Assembly (NCBI GenBank): GCA_964393825.1 | Contig: CAYMUY010000002.1 | Location: 62,001-126,000 of the forward strand | Origin: PFJX01 sp964393825 | GTDB lineage: Bacteria > Pseudomonadota > Gammaproteobacteria > Burkholderiales > Thiobacillaceae | Length of the DNA: 64,000 nucleotides | Direction: 5' to 3' | Part shown: one piece after another, positions 1 through 8,503 of the stretch | Layout: the number at the start of each line of letters is the position of its first letter | How positions within the stretch are numbered: the first letter of the stretch is position 1 | The notes under the pieces: model-generated | Told to the model about the DNA's origin: nothing | The model's input: only the letters and a program-made list of their open reading frames with translations | Databases searched by the model: none | Program-made: the position numbers and the translations under genes

Positions 1-529
1 CACGGTGAAGACCTGCGTCGGCGCCAAGTGGTGCCGCTTCGGCACCCAGGATTCCACCGGCCTGGGCGTCAAGCTGGAACAGCTGACCTGGGGTTCCTGG
101 ATGCCGCACAAATACAAGCTGGCCGTCTCCGGCTGCCCGCGCAACTGCGCCGAGGCCACCATCAAGGACTTCGGCGTGGTCTGTGTGGATTCCGGCTACG
201 AGCTGCATGTCGGCGGCAACGGCGGCATCAAGGTGCGCGTCACCGACCTGCTCACCAAGGTGGAGAGCGAGGAGCAGGTGCTGGAGTTTGCCGGCGCCTT
301 TGCCCAGCTCTACCGCGAGGAAGCCCACTACCTGGAACGCACCGCGCCCTGGCTGGAACGGGTCGGCCTGGCGCACATCAAGGCCAGGTTGGTGGAAGAC
401 GAAGCCAATCGCAAATTGCTGGCCGAGCGCTTCCTGATTTCCCAGCAGCCCGCGCAGGTGGACCCCTGGAAGGCGCGCGCCGAGGGTGAACAGAAGCATG
501 AATTCGTGCCGCTGGCGGAATTGGTTTGA
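1..529 (+). CDS. nirB: Nitrite reductase (NAD(P)H) large subunit NirB, C-terminal part (5' end outside window)
   Basis: This is the last ~175 residues of the assimilatory siroheme nitrite reductase, which reduces nitrite to ammonium in the cytoplasm. The frame is open at the window edge. All four Cys ligands of the siroheme-[4Fe-4S] centre are visible: the TCVGAKWC pair, then SGCPRNC about 34 residues later. The FAD/NADH and BFD-like domains must lie upstream of the window. The gene stops 16 bp before nirD, so the two are an operon. Family assignment is firm; only the N-terminal part cannot be judged. Confidence 0.95.
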   Translation, partial: TVKTCVGAKWCRFGTQDSTGLGVKLEQLTWGSWMPHKYKLAVSGCPRNCAEATIKDFGVVCVDSGYELHVGGNGGIKVRVTDLLTKVESEEQVLEFAGAFAQLYREEAHYLERTAPWLERVGLAHIKARLVEDEANRKLLAERFLISQQPAQVDPWKARAEGEQKHEFVPLAELV

Positions 530-545
530 TTACAAGGAAACGAAC

Positions 546-887
546 ATGAATGAAAACTGGCTAGAGATCGGCCACCTCGAAGACATCCCGCGCCAGGGCG
601 CCCGCGTCGTCAAGACCACGGCCGGCGAGATCGCGGTGTTCCGCACCGTCGACGACGAGGTGTTCGCCCTGCGCGACAAATGTCCGCACAAGGGTGGCCC
701 GCTGTCGCAGGGCATCGTCCACGGCAAGAAGGTGGCCTGCCCGTTGCATGACTGGAAGATCAACCTCGACACCGGCCTCGCCGTCGCCCCCGATGTCGGC
801 TGCGCCGCCCGCTATCCGGTGCGGGTGGTGGAGGGTCAGGTCAGCCTGTCACTGATACCGGAGAGTAGCGCCGGCGAGTTGGCGTGA
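546..887 (+). CDS. nirD: Nitrite reductase small subunit NirD, Rieske type
   Basis: A 113-residue single-domain Rieske protein, the small partner of NirB. Both ligand boxes of a [2Fe-2S] Rieske centre are intact (CPHKGG near residue 41 and CPLHDWK near residue 61). It may therefore bind a real cluster, unlike enterobacterial NirD proteins in which these residues are lost. The start was chosen at 546 because AAGGAAA lies 7-8 bases upstream; the longer reading starting at 486 would overlap nirB out of frame. The stop codon lies in the loop of a 12-bp inverted repeat (865-911), and nasA starts 28 bp downstream. Confidence 0.93.
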   Translation: MNENWLEIGHLEDIPRQGARVVKTTAGEIAVFRTVDDEVFALRDKCPHKGGPLSQGIVHGKKVACPLHDWKINLDTGLAVAPDVGCAARYPVRVVEGQVSLSLIPESSAGELA

Positions 888-911
888 TGCCGGCGAGGAC
901 GCCGGCGCTAC
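865..911. repeat. REP-like palindrome overlapping the nirD stop and the nasA leader
   Basis: GTAGCGCCGGCG at 865-876 and its exact reverse complement at 900-911 can form a 12-bp stem with a 23-base loop. The stem starts inside nirD, the loop holds the nirD stop codon, and the right arm ends 4 bases before the nasA ATG. A single-arm copy of the same 12-mer occurs at 16065-16076. It looks like a bacterial REP element. It would sit over the normal Shine-Dalgarno position of nasA, so it could affect translation or mRNA stability there. Confidence 0.75.
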
Positions 912-915
912 ATCC

Positions 916-3681
916 ATGACCCCCATCCGCACCACCTGCCCCTACTGTGGCGTCGGCTGCGGCGTGCTGGTAAGCCGCGACGACGCCCCCCTTTCTCAAG
1001 GGAAGGCGGGGGGGGGATTTGGCGACGCTCGCAGTGCCGCCGACCCTGGGAAAATCCCCTCTAACTTCTCTTTGGGAAAGGGGGGGACTCACTTCACCGT
1101 GCGCGGAGACCCCGCGCATCCGGCCAACCTGGGACGGCTGTGCTCCAAGGGCGCGGCACTGGGTGAGACCTTGAGCCTGGACGATCGCCTGCTGTATCCG
1201 GAAATCGAAGGCCGGCGCGTTGCCTGGGACGTGGCGATCGACAGCGTCGCGCAACGTTTTCGCCAGGTGATCGCCGAACACGGTCCCGACGCCGTGGCTT
1301 TCTACGTCTCCGGCCAGTTGCTGACCGAGGACTATTACGTCGCCAACAAGCTGATGAAAGGCTTCATCGGCTCCGGCAACATCGATACCAATTCGCGCCT
1401 GTGCATGTCCTCCGCCGTGGTCGGCCACAAGCGCGCCTTCGGCAGCGACACCGTGCCCGGTTGCTACGAAGACCTGGAAATCGCCGATCTCGTGGTGCTC
1501 ACCGGCTCCAACACCGCCTGGGCGCATCCCGTGATATTCCAGCGCATCGTCGCCGCGAAGAAGGCGCGTCCGTCAATGAAGGTGGTCGTGATCGACCCGC
1601 GCCGCACGGCCACCTGCGAGATCCTGCAATCCGACTCCGATCTGCATCTGGCGATCAAGCCGGGCACGGATGCCTGGTTGTTCAACGGCCTGCTCAATCA
1701 TCTGCGCAGGGAGGGCGACAACAACGGCGGCATCGACTGGAGCTATCTGGAAAACCATGTCGAGGGTTTCGGCGCCGCGCTGGAGGAAGTCGGCGGCCTG
1801 AGTATCACCAGGGTCGCGCTGAAATGCGGCCTGGCGGAAGCCGATGTAGCCGAGTTCTACCGTCTGTTTACGCAAACGCCGAGGACTGTCACGGTGTTTT
1901 CCCAGGGCATCAACCAGTCCTCCTCGGGCGTCGACAAGGTCAACAGCATCCTCAACGCGCACCTGGCCACGGGCCGGGTCGGCCTGCCCGGCGCCTCGCC
2001 GTTTTCCATCACCGGCCAGCCCAACGCCATGGGTGGGCGCGAGGTGGGCGGCCTGGCCAATCAGCTGGCGGCGCACATGGAAATCGTGCCGGAGAGCATC
2101 GAGCGGGTCGCCCGCTTCTGGAACGCGCCCAACATCACCCATCGCCCCGGCCTCAAGGCGGTGGAGATGTTCGATGCCGTGCGCGATGGCCGTATCAAGG
2201 CGATCTGGATCATGGCGACCAACCCGGCGGTGAGCCTGCCGGAAGCGGACCGCGCGGTAGCCGCGCTGAAACAGTGCGAATTCGTCGTGGTCTCCGACAA
2301 CACCCGCCATACCGATACCGCCAAACTGGCGCACGTGCTGCTGCCCGCCGCCGCCTGGGGTGAGAAGGATGGCACGGTGACCAATTCGGAACGCCGCATC
2401 TCCCGCCAGCGCGCCTTCCTGCCGTCCCCCGGCGAAGCCCAGCCGGACTGGTGGATCGTCAACGAAGTGGCTCGCCGCATGGGCCACGCCCGGGCATTCG
2501 TGTTCGAAAGTGCGGCGGACATCTTCCGCGAACACGCGGCCTTGTCGGTATTCGAGAACGTGGACGGCAGCAGCGGCTACCGCGACTTCAACCTCGCCGG
2601 CCTGACCCATCTGGACACGATCGGCTATGACGCGATGCAGCCGGTGCAATGGCCGGTGGCCCTGGGCGGACAGGGCACGCCGCGCCTGTTCGGCCAGGGC
2701 CGTTATTTCACCGCCTCCAGCCGCGCCCGCCTGATCGCGCGGCCACCGCGCGGGCCGGCCACGCCGGTCAACGCCAGCCAGCCGTTCCTCTTCAATACCG
2801 GTCGCGTACGCGACCAGTGGCACACCATGAGCCGCAGCGGCAAGACCGCGCGGCTGCTCTCGCACATCGCTGAACCCTATGTCGAGATGCATCCCGCCGA
2901 CATCGCGCGCGCCGGCGTCATTCCCGGCAGCCTGGCGCGGGTGCGCAACGGCCGCGGCGACATGCTGGCGCGGGTGGTGGAGAGCGCGGAGCAACGCCCC
3001 GGCTCGGTGTTCGCGCCGATCCACTGGAACGGCCAGAACAGCGCCAAGGCGCGGGTCGATGCCCTGGTCCACGCGGTCACCGACGAGATTTCCGGACAAC
3101 CGGAATTCAAGCACGCGCCGGTGGCGGTGGAGCCTTACGCGGCCAGTTGGCACGGCTTTGTCCTGGCGCGCGAACACATCGCCTGCCAGGCCGCCGAATA
3201 CTGGACCCGGATACGCGGCAAGGCCTGCTGGCGCCATGAACTGGCGGGCGCCGAGCGCGAATGCCTGTGGCCCCGGCAACTGCGGGAACGCTTCGGCCCG
3301 GACGGCGACTGGATCGAACTGCGCGATTGCGCCGCCAACCGCTACCGCATGGCGCTGCTGCGCGCCGGCCGGGTCGAGGTGGTGGCCTTCTTCGACCGCG
3401 ACTTCGCCGCCCTGCCGCCGCGCCACTGGCTGGAAGGGCTGTTCGAGAAGGATGCCCTCAACGACGCCGAACGCACCGCCCTGCTCATGGGCCAGCCCAG
3501 CCGCGACGTGCCGGATGCCGGCCGCATCGTCTGCGCCTGCTTCGGGGTCGGTGAAAACGATCTGCATCAAGCCATCGCCCAGGGCGCGAATTCGGTGGAG
3601 GCGCTGGGCATCCAATTGAAAGCCGGGAGCAACTGCGGCTCCTGCATCCCGGAACTGAAAAAACTACTCGCGGCACGCTGA
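916..3681 (+). CDS. nasA: Assimilatory nitrate reductase catalytic subunit NasA with C-terminal BFD-like [2Fe-2S] domain
   Basis: This 921-residue cytoplasmic Mo-bis-MGD enzyme reduces nitrate to nitrite and feeds NirBD. The N-terminal [4Fe-4S] ligands are C8, C11, C15 and C76. The likely Mo ligand is C163 in RLCMSSA. The last ~50 residues form a BFD-like [2Fe-2S] domain (CAC ... CGSC), typical of flavoprotein- or ferredoxin-linked NasA. C15 and C76 are 61 residues apart, about twice the usual spacing, because a ~100-bp palindromic repeat lies in frame (986-1086, about residues 24-57). There is no strong ribosome-binding site; the start follows the REP palindrome directly. The next gene starts 12 bp after the stop. 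A minus-strand open frame covering this gene is a codon-bias shadow. Confidence 0.93.
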   Translation: MTPIRTTCPYCGVGCGVLVSRDDAPLSQGKAGGGFGDARSAADPGKIPSNFSLGKGGTHFTVRGDPAHPANLGRLCSKGAALGETLSLDDRLLYPEIEGRRVAWDVAIDSVAQRFRQVIAEHGPDAVAFYVSGQLLTEDYYVANKLMKGFIGSGNIDTNSRLCMSSAVVGHKRAFGSDTVPGCYEDLEIADLVVLTGSNTAWAHPVIFQRIVAAKKARPSMKVVVIDPRRTATCEILQSDSDLHLAIKPGTDAWLFNGLLNHLRREGDNNGGIDWSYLENHVEGFGAALEEVGGLSITRVALKCGLAEADVAEFYRLFTQTPRTVTVFSQGINQSSSGVDKVNSILNAHLATGRVGLPGASPFSITGQPNAMGGREVGGLANQLAAHMEIVPESIERVARFWNAPNITHRPGLKAVEMFDAVRDGRIKAIWIMATNPAVSLPEADRAVAALKQCEFVVVSDNTRHTDTAKLAHVLLPAAAWGEKDGTVTNSERRISRQRAFLPSPGEAQPDWWIVNEVARRMGHARAFVFESAADIFREHAALSVFENVDGSSGYRDFNLAGLTHLDTIGYDAMQPVQWPVALGGQGTPRLFGQGRYFTASSRARLIARPPRGPATPVNASQPFLFNTGRVRDQWHTMSRSGKTARLLSHIAEPYVEMHPADIARAGVIPGSLARVRNGRGDMLARVVESAEQRPGSVFAPIHWNGQNSAKARVDALVHAVTDEISGQPEFKHAPVAVEPYAASWHGFVLAREHIACQAAEYWTRIRGKACWRHELAGAERECLWPRQLRERFGPDGDWIELRDCAANRYRMALLRAGRVEVVAFFDRDFAALPPRHWLEGLFEKDALNDAERTALLMGQPSRDVPDAGRIVCACFGVGENDLHQAIAQGANSVEALGIQLKAGSNCGSCIPELKKLLAAR
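986..1086. repeat. Palindromic repeat element inserted in frame within nasA
   Basis: Two ~35-bp imperfect inverted arms face each other: 986-1020 (C6-TTT ... GGGG-ATTT) and 1052-1086 (AAAT-CCCC ... TTT ... AAA-G7). The same architecture recurs, outside any gene, at 13109-13210. The element encodes roughly residues 24-57 of NasA, a Gly/Ser/Lys-rich stretch with no counterpart in the usual CxxCxxxC...C loop. It resembles mobile palindromic elements such as the Rickettsia RPEs, which can persist inside genes when they keep the frame. Confidence 0.8.
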
Positions 3682-3693
3682 GAGGAAAAAACC

Positions 3694-5898
3694 ATGCTGT
3701 TCGGAAGAAGAAACAAGAACCCGATCAAGATCGCCGACAAGGGCGTCGTGGAATGGAAATACGCCGCCTGTGGCTACTGTTCCACCGGCTGCTCCATCGA
3801 GGTGGGGCTGAATGCCGAGGGCAAACCGGTCTCCTCGCGCGGCGTCGCCGATGCCGACGTGAACCGGGGCAAGCTGTGCCTCAAGGGCCTCTTCGAGCAC
3901 GAACTGTTCACCTCCGCCGGACGCGGCATGCGGCCGCTGATGCGCGAACGCTGGCACGAGCCGTGGCAAGACGCCACCTGGGATAGCGCCCTGGACAAAC
4001 TGCACGACGAGATTCGCCGCATCCAGGCGGAACACGGCCCGGACTCCTTCGCCATCATCTCCACCGGCCAGATGCTGACCGAGGAGTTCTACACCCTGGG
4101 CAAGTTGACGCGCGGCCTGATCGGCACCAACAACTACGACGGCAACACCACGCTGTGCATGTCCAGCGCAGTATCCGGCTACAAGCGATCCTTCGGCTCC
4201 GATGGCCCGCCCGGCTGCTACGAGGACTTCGAGCACACCGACTGCCTGATTGCCTGGGGCTCCAACCTGCCGGAACAGCACCCCATCATCTACTGGCGGA
4301 TGAAGGAGGCGCAGGAGAAGCGCAACTTCACCCTCATCGTGGTCGACCCGCGCGTCACCATGCTGGCGCAGAACGCCCACATCCACCTGGCCCTGACCCC
4401 CGGCACCGACGTGGTGCTGATGAACGCGATGATGCACGTCATCTTCAAGGAGGGCCTGCACGACCAACGCTACATCGACGCCAACGCCAACGGCGTCGAG
4501 GCACTGATGGCCGAGGTGGAGAAATACGATCCGGTCACCGCGTCCAAGATCTGCGGCATCGACGAGGACACCATCCGCGTGGTGGCGCGCACCTTCGCGC
4601 AATCCAGCGCCGCCATGCAGATCTGGACCATGGGCATCAACCAGTCCACCCACGGTTCGGACGGCGTGGTCGGCATCAACAACCTGGCCCTGATCACCGG
4701 GAATATCGGTAAACCCGGCGGGACATCGCTGTCCATCACCGGCCAGTGCAACGCCATGGGCACGCGGGAATGGTCGTCCTGCTCCGGCCTGCCCAACTAC
4801 CGCTACCTGGAAAACGCCCGGCACCGCGAGGAAGTGGCGCAGTTCTGGAACGTCGACCCGGAGTTTTTCCCGAAGAAGCGCGGCATGTTGCAGACCGACA
4901 TCTACCAGGCCATGGAAGCCGGCCAGATCAAGGGCCTGTGGCTGATCGCCACCAACCCCATGTCCTCGCTGCCCAACACCGCGCGCATCCGCCGCGCCAT
5001 GGAAAAACTGGAGTTCTGCTGTGTGCAGGACTGTTACCAGGACACGGAAAGCGCCCAGTACGCCCACGTCTACCTGCCCGCCGGCACCTGGGCGGAGAAG
5101 GACGGGGTGATGACCAACACCGAGCGGCGCATCAACCGCATCACACCGATCACCCCGCCGCCGGGCGAGGCCAGGCCCGACCTGTGGATCTTCAACCGGG
5201 TGGCGGAACGCTTCAACAAGGAGGGCCGGGTGAACTTCCCCGAGCAGGCCGGCGACATCTTCCTGGAGATGGGTCGGCTGTCCGAAGGACGACTGGCCGA
5301 CATCTCCGGCATGAATCACGAGCTGATCGAACAACATCGCGGCATCCAGTGGCCGTATACCGCCGAGCAGGTGGCGCGCGGCGAGGCGCCGCCCAAAGGC
5401 GGCAAGCGCCTCTACACCGAGGACGCCACTTTCAGCTATCCGGACGGCCGCGCCAAACTGATTCCGCTGCCGTTCATCGACAACAACGAGGTGCCGGACG
5501 AGAAGTTTCCAGTCTGGCTCAACACCGGCCGCCTGATCGAGCACTGGCACGGCCGCACCAAGACCGGAAAGATCGGCAACAACAACAAGTTCAGCCCCAT
5601 CCCGTTCATCGAGATCAGCCCCGACCTGGCGCTGGAACTGGGCATCCGGCGCGGCGAATATGTGCGCATGGTGTCGCGGCGCGGCGACGCGGTGGCGATG
5701 GCCACGCCGACGCAGCGGGTGCCGAAGAACATGGTGTTCCTGCCCTTCCACTTCCACGACTGCGCCAACCGCCTGACCCTGGGCCTGCTCGACCCGCACT
5801 CGCGCCAGCCCGCCTACAAACAGTCCGCCATCCGCATCGAGCGGATCGAGGACCAGGCAGCGGCGGCGCGGCTGAGCATGGAATCGAGGAAGTTCTGA
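3694..5898 (+). CDS. NasA-like molybdopterin oxidoreductase, probable catalytic subunit of a quinol-linked nitrate reductase
   Basis: A 734-residue Mo-bis-MGD oxidoreductase. The [4Fe-4S] ligands are C26, C29, C33 and C62, and the probable Mo ligand is C155 in TLCMSSA. The stretch around LCMSSAV.GYKRSFGSD.PPGCYED is very close to the same region of the upstream NasA, which supports nitrate as substrate. It lacks the BFD-like tail and any Tat signal, so it should stay in the cytoplasm. The ferredoxin/DmsC fusion downstream is the obvious electron donor. AGAGGAAAA precedes the start. Other substrates (formate, another N- or S-oxide) are possible but less likely in this operon. Confidence 0.85.
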   Translation: MLFGRRNKNPIKIADKGVVEWKYAACGYCSTGCSIEVGLNAEGKPVSSRGVADADVNRGKLCLKGLFEHELFTSAGRGMRPLMRERWHEPWQDATWDSALDKLHDEIRRIQAEHGPDSFAIISTGQMLTEEFYTLGKLTRGLIGTNNYDGNTTLCMSSAVSGYKRSFGSDGPPGCYEDFEHTDCLIAWGSNLPEQHPIIYWRMKEAQEKRNFTLIVVDPRVTMLAQNAHIHLALTPGTDVVLMNAMMHVIFKEGLHDQRYIDANANGVEALMAEVEKYDPVTASKICGIDEDTIRVVARTFAQSSAAMQIWTMGINQSTHGSDGVVGINNLALITGNIGKPGGTSLSITGQCNAMGTREWSSCSGLPNYRYLENARHREEVAQFWNVDPEFFPKKRGMLQTDIYQAMEAGQIKGLWLIATNPMSSLPNTARIRRAMEKLEFCCVQDCYQDTESAQYAHVYLPAGTWAEKDGVMTNTERRINRITPITPPPGEARPDLWIFNRVAERFNKEGRVNFPEQAGDIFLEMGRLSEGRLADISGMNHELIEQHRGIQWPYTAEQVARGEAPPKGGKRLYTEDATFSYPDGRAKLIPLPFIDNNEVPDEKFPVWLNTGRLIEHWHGRTKTGKIGNNNKFSPIPFIEISPDLALELGIRRGEYVRMVSRRGDAVAMATPTQRVPKNMVFLPFHFHDCANRLTLGLLDPHSRQPAYKQSAIRIERIEDQAAAARLSMESRKF

Positions 5899-5924
5899 TG
5901 CGCACCCTGACACAACCTGGAACC

Positions 5925-5990
5925 GTCATTCCGGCGCACGCCGGAATCCAGAACATCCTAGACCTCGACCCCGGCTTTCGCCGGGGTGAC
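5925..5990. repeat. 66-bp intergenic palindromic repeat (GTCATTCC...GGGGTGAC)
   Basis: The element has similar inverted ends and contains two hairpins: ATTCCGGCG-CA-CGCCGGAAT (5928-5947) and CCCCGGC-TTTC-GCCGGGG (5969-5986). The ATTCC...GGAAT core resembles dispersed repeats seen in many betaproteobacteria, such as the dRS3 family of Neisseria. It fills the gap between the molybdoenzyme and its electron-transfer subunit. It has no T-run, so it is unlikely to be a terminator, but it could change the ratio of the two mRNAs by protecting the upstream part. Confidence 0.75.
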
Positions 5991-6007
5991 AGGCACTGAG
6001 AGGCCCC

Positions 6008-7819
6008 ATGTTCCCCATCCGCCCCAACGAGCCCGACTACGCGCTCCTGAAAGATCCGAGCAGCAAGCTGCAAAACCGCTATGGACAATCCATCGAGACC
6101 GTGCCGGAAGGCCACGAACTGCGCGGCCACAGCCTCAACATCAACGGTGACGCCGGCATCGGCGCCAACCCCAATCGCTACAAGCAGCACGGCTTCTATT
6201 TCAACGCCGACAACTGCATCGCCTGCCATGCCTGCGAGGCGGCGTGTTCCGAGAAGAACGACAACCCGGCGCACATCGCTTTCCGTTCGGTGGGCTTCGT
6301 CGAGGGCGGTACCTACCCGTCCTACCAGCGCCTCAACATCTCGATGGCCTGCAACCACTGCGACAACCCGGTCTGCCTGCAAGGCTGCCCGACCCGCGCC
6401 TATACCAAGTTCGCGGAGTACGGCGCGGTGTTGCAGGACCCGGACATCTGCTTCGGCTGCGGCTACTGCACCTGGGTGTGCCCGTACAACGCGCCGCAGC
6501 TCGACCCGATCAAGGGCCAGGTATCCAAGTGCAACATGTGCGTGGACCGCCTCGAAGTCGGCCTGAAACCGTCCTGCGTATCGGCCTGTCTCGGCAAGGC
6601 GCTGGACTTCGGCGTCATCGAGAATATCCCGGAAGGGCGCAGCCAGGCCAAGACGGAAATCCCCGGTTTCCCGCGTCCCGACATCACCCACCCCAACATC
6701 CGCTTCCAGCAGACGCGTACCACCCAGCGCGACATGGTGCGGGTGGACAGCATGCCGGTGAAATACCACCGCGATGATGACCGCGGCGGCTTCCGCCCGG
6801 TGCTGGACCCGAAGCACGATTTCAAACGGGAATGGAACCTCGGCAAGCTGCTGGGCAGCCACGAAAACGCCCACATCATCTTCACCCTCTGCGTGCAGGC
6901 CGCGATGGGCGCCTTCCTGATGCTGGCGCTGGGCGCCTGGCTGAACCTGGCGGCGGTGATCGCGTTCATCGGCAGCGCCGCCTATCTGCCCGCCGTCGCC
7001 GCCATGCTGGGGCTGATGACCGTCGGCCTGGTCAAGCTCAACCTGCACCTGGGCAAGCCGCTGCGCTTCTATCGCGGTTTCAACAACTGGCGGTTGTCGC
7101 CGGTCAGCCGCGAGATCGCCGGGGTGTCACTGTTCTTCGCCGGGCTGTCGGGCTATGCCGTGTTCAGCGTCGCCGGCGACTTCCTCCCCGCCGTCGCCCC
7201 GTTCGCCGCTGCGCTGAAACAGGTGGCCACAGCCGCCGGCCTGCTCGGGCTGGCCTTCGGCGGCTACTACATGATCAAGCTCTACCGCATCCCGGCGCGA
7301 CCGTTCTGGGACCACTGGCACACCGGCGCCGCTTTCTCCGGCACCGCGCTGGGCCTGGGCGCGCTGTTGCTGGCGTTGGTCGCCCTGGCTTTCGGTGCGA
7401 TGACGCCGGACCTGGGCAGCGGCCTGGCCAGCCTGATCGCCGCGGCGCTGCTGCTCGAAGGCGTCGGCCTGCTCGCCCATCTCCGCGACCTGCGCGGCCA
7501 GGGCGAAGAGGGTGATGCTTCCTTCTACGAACAGACCACGACCTTCGGCTACCCCTACTGGCTGCGCAACGGGCTCCTGGCCCTGAGTCTGGTGCTGGCG
7601 CTGATCACGGCCGCCACCGGCAACCCGCTCCTCTTCCTGCCGTTGGCGCTGACCCTGACCACCGCCGCCATCCTCGGCCGCGCCCTGTTCTACGTCCTGG
7701 TCATCCCCACCACCATGCCCGGCGCCTTCTTCTGGCGCAACAAGGGCTTCGTCGAACACGCAAGGGAAGTCGGCCTGGCCGACATGCCGCAACTGGGCGT
7801 GGTGCCGGATACGCACTGA
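6008..7819 (+). CDS. DmsB-type four-cluster ferredoxin fused to a DmsC/NrfD-like membrane anchor
   Basis: A 603-residue fusion. Residues ~62-215 are a polyferredoxin with four Cys-rich groups (starting at C70, C73, C76, C80; then CNHC..C...C, CFGCGYC...C and CNMC...C), the DmsB pattern. Residues ~290-595 contain about eight hydrophobic helices, like the DmsC quinol dehydrogenase anchor. The likely role is to take electrons from membrane quinol and pass them through the iron-sulfur chain to the preceding molybdoenzyme on the cytoplasmic side. DmsB and DmsC are normally separate chains. The gene ends shortly before a strong terminator, closing the nirBD-nas operon. Confidence 0.88.
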   Translation: MFPIRPNEPDYALLKDPSSKLQNRYGQSIETVPEGHELRGHSLNINGDAGIGANPNRYKQHGFYFNADNCIACHACEAACSEKNDNPAHIAFRSVGFVEGGTYPSYQRLNISMACNHCDNPVCLQGCPTRAYTKFAEYGAVLQDPDICFGCGYCTWVCPYNAPQLDPIKGQVSKCNMCVDRLEVGLKPSCVSACLGKALDFGVIENIPEGRSQAKTEIPGFPRPDITHPNIRFQQTRTTQRDMVRVDSMPVKYHRDDDRGGFRPVLDPKHDFKREWNLGKLLGSHENAHIIFTLCVQAAMGAFLMLALGAWLNLAAVIAFIGSAAYLPAVAAMLGLMTVGLVKLNLHLGKPLRFYRGFNNWRLSPVSREIAGVSLFFAGLSGYAVFSVAGDFLPAVAPFAAALKQVATAAGLLGLAFGGYYMIKLYRIPARPFWDHWHTGAAFSGTALGLGALLLALVALAFGAMTPDLGSGLASLIAAALLLEGVGLLAHLRDLRGQGEEGDASFYEQTTTFGYPYWLRNGLLALSLVLALITAATGNPLLFLPLALTLTTAAILGRALFYVLVIPTTMPGAFFWRNKGFVEHAREVGLADMPQLGVVPDTH

Positions 7820-7846
7820 GCGCCGCGAGCAACTGCAAGAAATACA

Positions 7847-7873
7847 GCGCCGGCGCACCCCGCCGGCGTTTTT
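7847..7873 (+). terminator. Rho-independent terminator of the nirB...dmsBC-like operon
   Basis: CGCCGGCG (7848-7855), a 5-base loop, CGCCGGCG (7861-7868) and five T residues. It lies 28 bases after the stop of the ferredoxin/DmsC fusion. Confidence 0.88.
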
Positions 7874-8092
7874 CATCTCGTCGCGTCCGCAAGTCAGCCC
7901 CCCCACGAAAGCATCCGCATACCGCCCCCTCTTCCGAAAGGGAAGACACCGCCTGCGTCGATCCGGCGCCAAACGCCAGAAGATCCGTGCGGCCTATACA
8001 GGTGGACATTCCTGGCGACACGCCCCTTGAACGCTGGGTGTTGGAACACTTAACCAGCGCCATGAGGGTCTGTCCCCTATTCGTATGTCCCT
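7874..8092. other. Intergenic stretch before the defence-gene scar; nothing clear
   Basis: These ~220 bases lie between the terminator and the fic remnant. I see no convincing open frame, promoter or RNA fold. A C-rich/G-rich patch (7905-7950) vaguely resembles the palindromic elements at 986 and 13109 but does not pair well. The right end carries the motif GGTCTGTCCCCT (8067-8078), described separately. Confidence 0.5.
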
Positions 8093-8099
8093 GTGGTTC

Positions 8100-8396
8100 T
8101 CTGGCCTTTGGGCGAGATTCTGACGCTGTATGAGTGCATGAAGCAGCGGATCACCGAGTTGACCCGCTCCCAATACGCCATCACGGTGCTGGATGCCTTG
8201 TTTGACCGGCCCATTTTCCAGTCTGGCGACTTTGTGCAGCGCTCCGGCATTCCGAAACAAACCGCGCTGCCTTTTTCTGCGAACCTTGCGTGAAGCCGGT
8301 GTGCTGCACGTGTTGCGCGAGGCCAGTGGCCGACGCTCGGCTGTCCTGGCCTTCAGGGAATTGCTCAATAGCGCCGAGGGGAGACAGGTGATTTGA
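8100..8396 (+). pseudogene. Fic-family protein, C-terminal fragment with a frameshift
   Basis: The readable protein resembles the C-terminal winged-helix tail of Fic/AMPylase-like proteins. It runs in one frame (ITELTRSQYAITVLDALFDR...GIPKQTALP) until about 8268 and continues in another (FLRTLREAGVLHVLREASGR...) to the stop at 8396. The switch falls at a T-run, so a one-base slip is the likely cause. The catalytic HPFxxGNGR half is absent. Fic genes often sit beside type I restriction genes, as with the hsdR fragment that follows. Family recognition is from pattern only. Confidence 0.6.
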
Positions 8397-8503
8397 GTCC
8401 GGATAAAGCCACACAGTCCATTTGTGTCCGATGGTTGTGTGTTTTCAATACACAAAAACGCTTGTACATGCTGCATCGGACTCAAGTACGGGGAGTTGTT
8501 GCC

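Noticed and set aside
3664..5913. Long minus-strand open frame opposite the second molybdoenzyme gene
   Set aside because: It mirrors a clearly conserved plus-strand gene. The product is His/Val/Gly/Asp-rich with no domain; it is a codon-bias shadow in GC-rich DNA.
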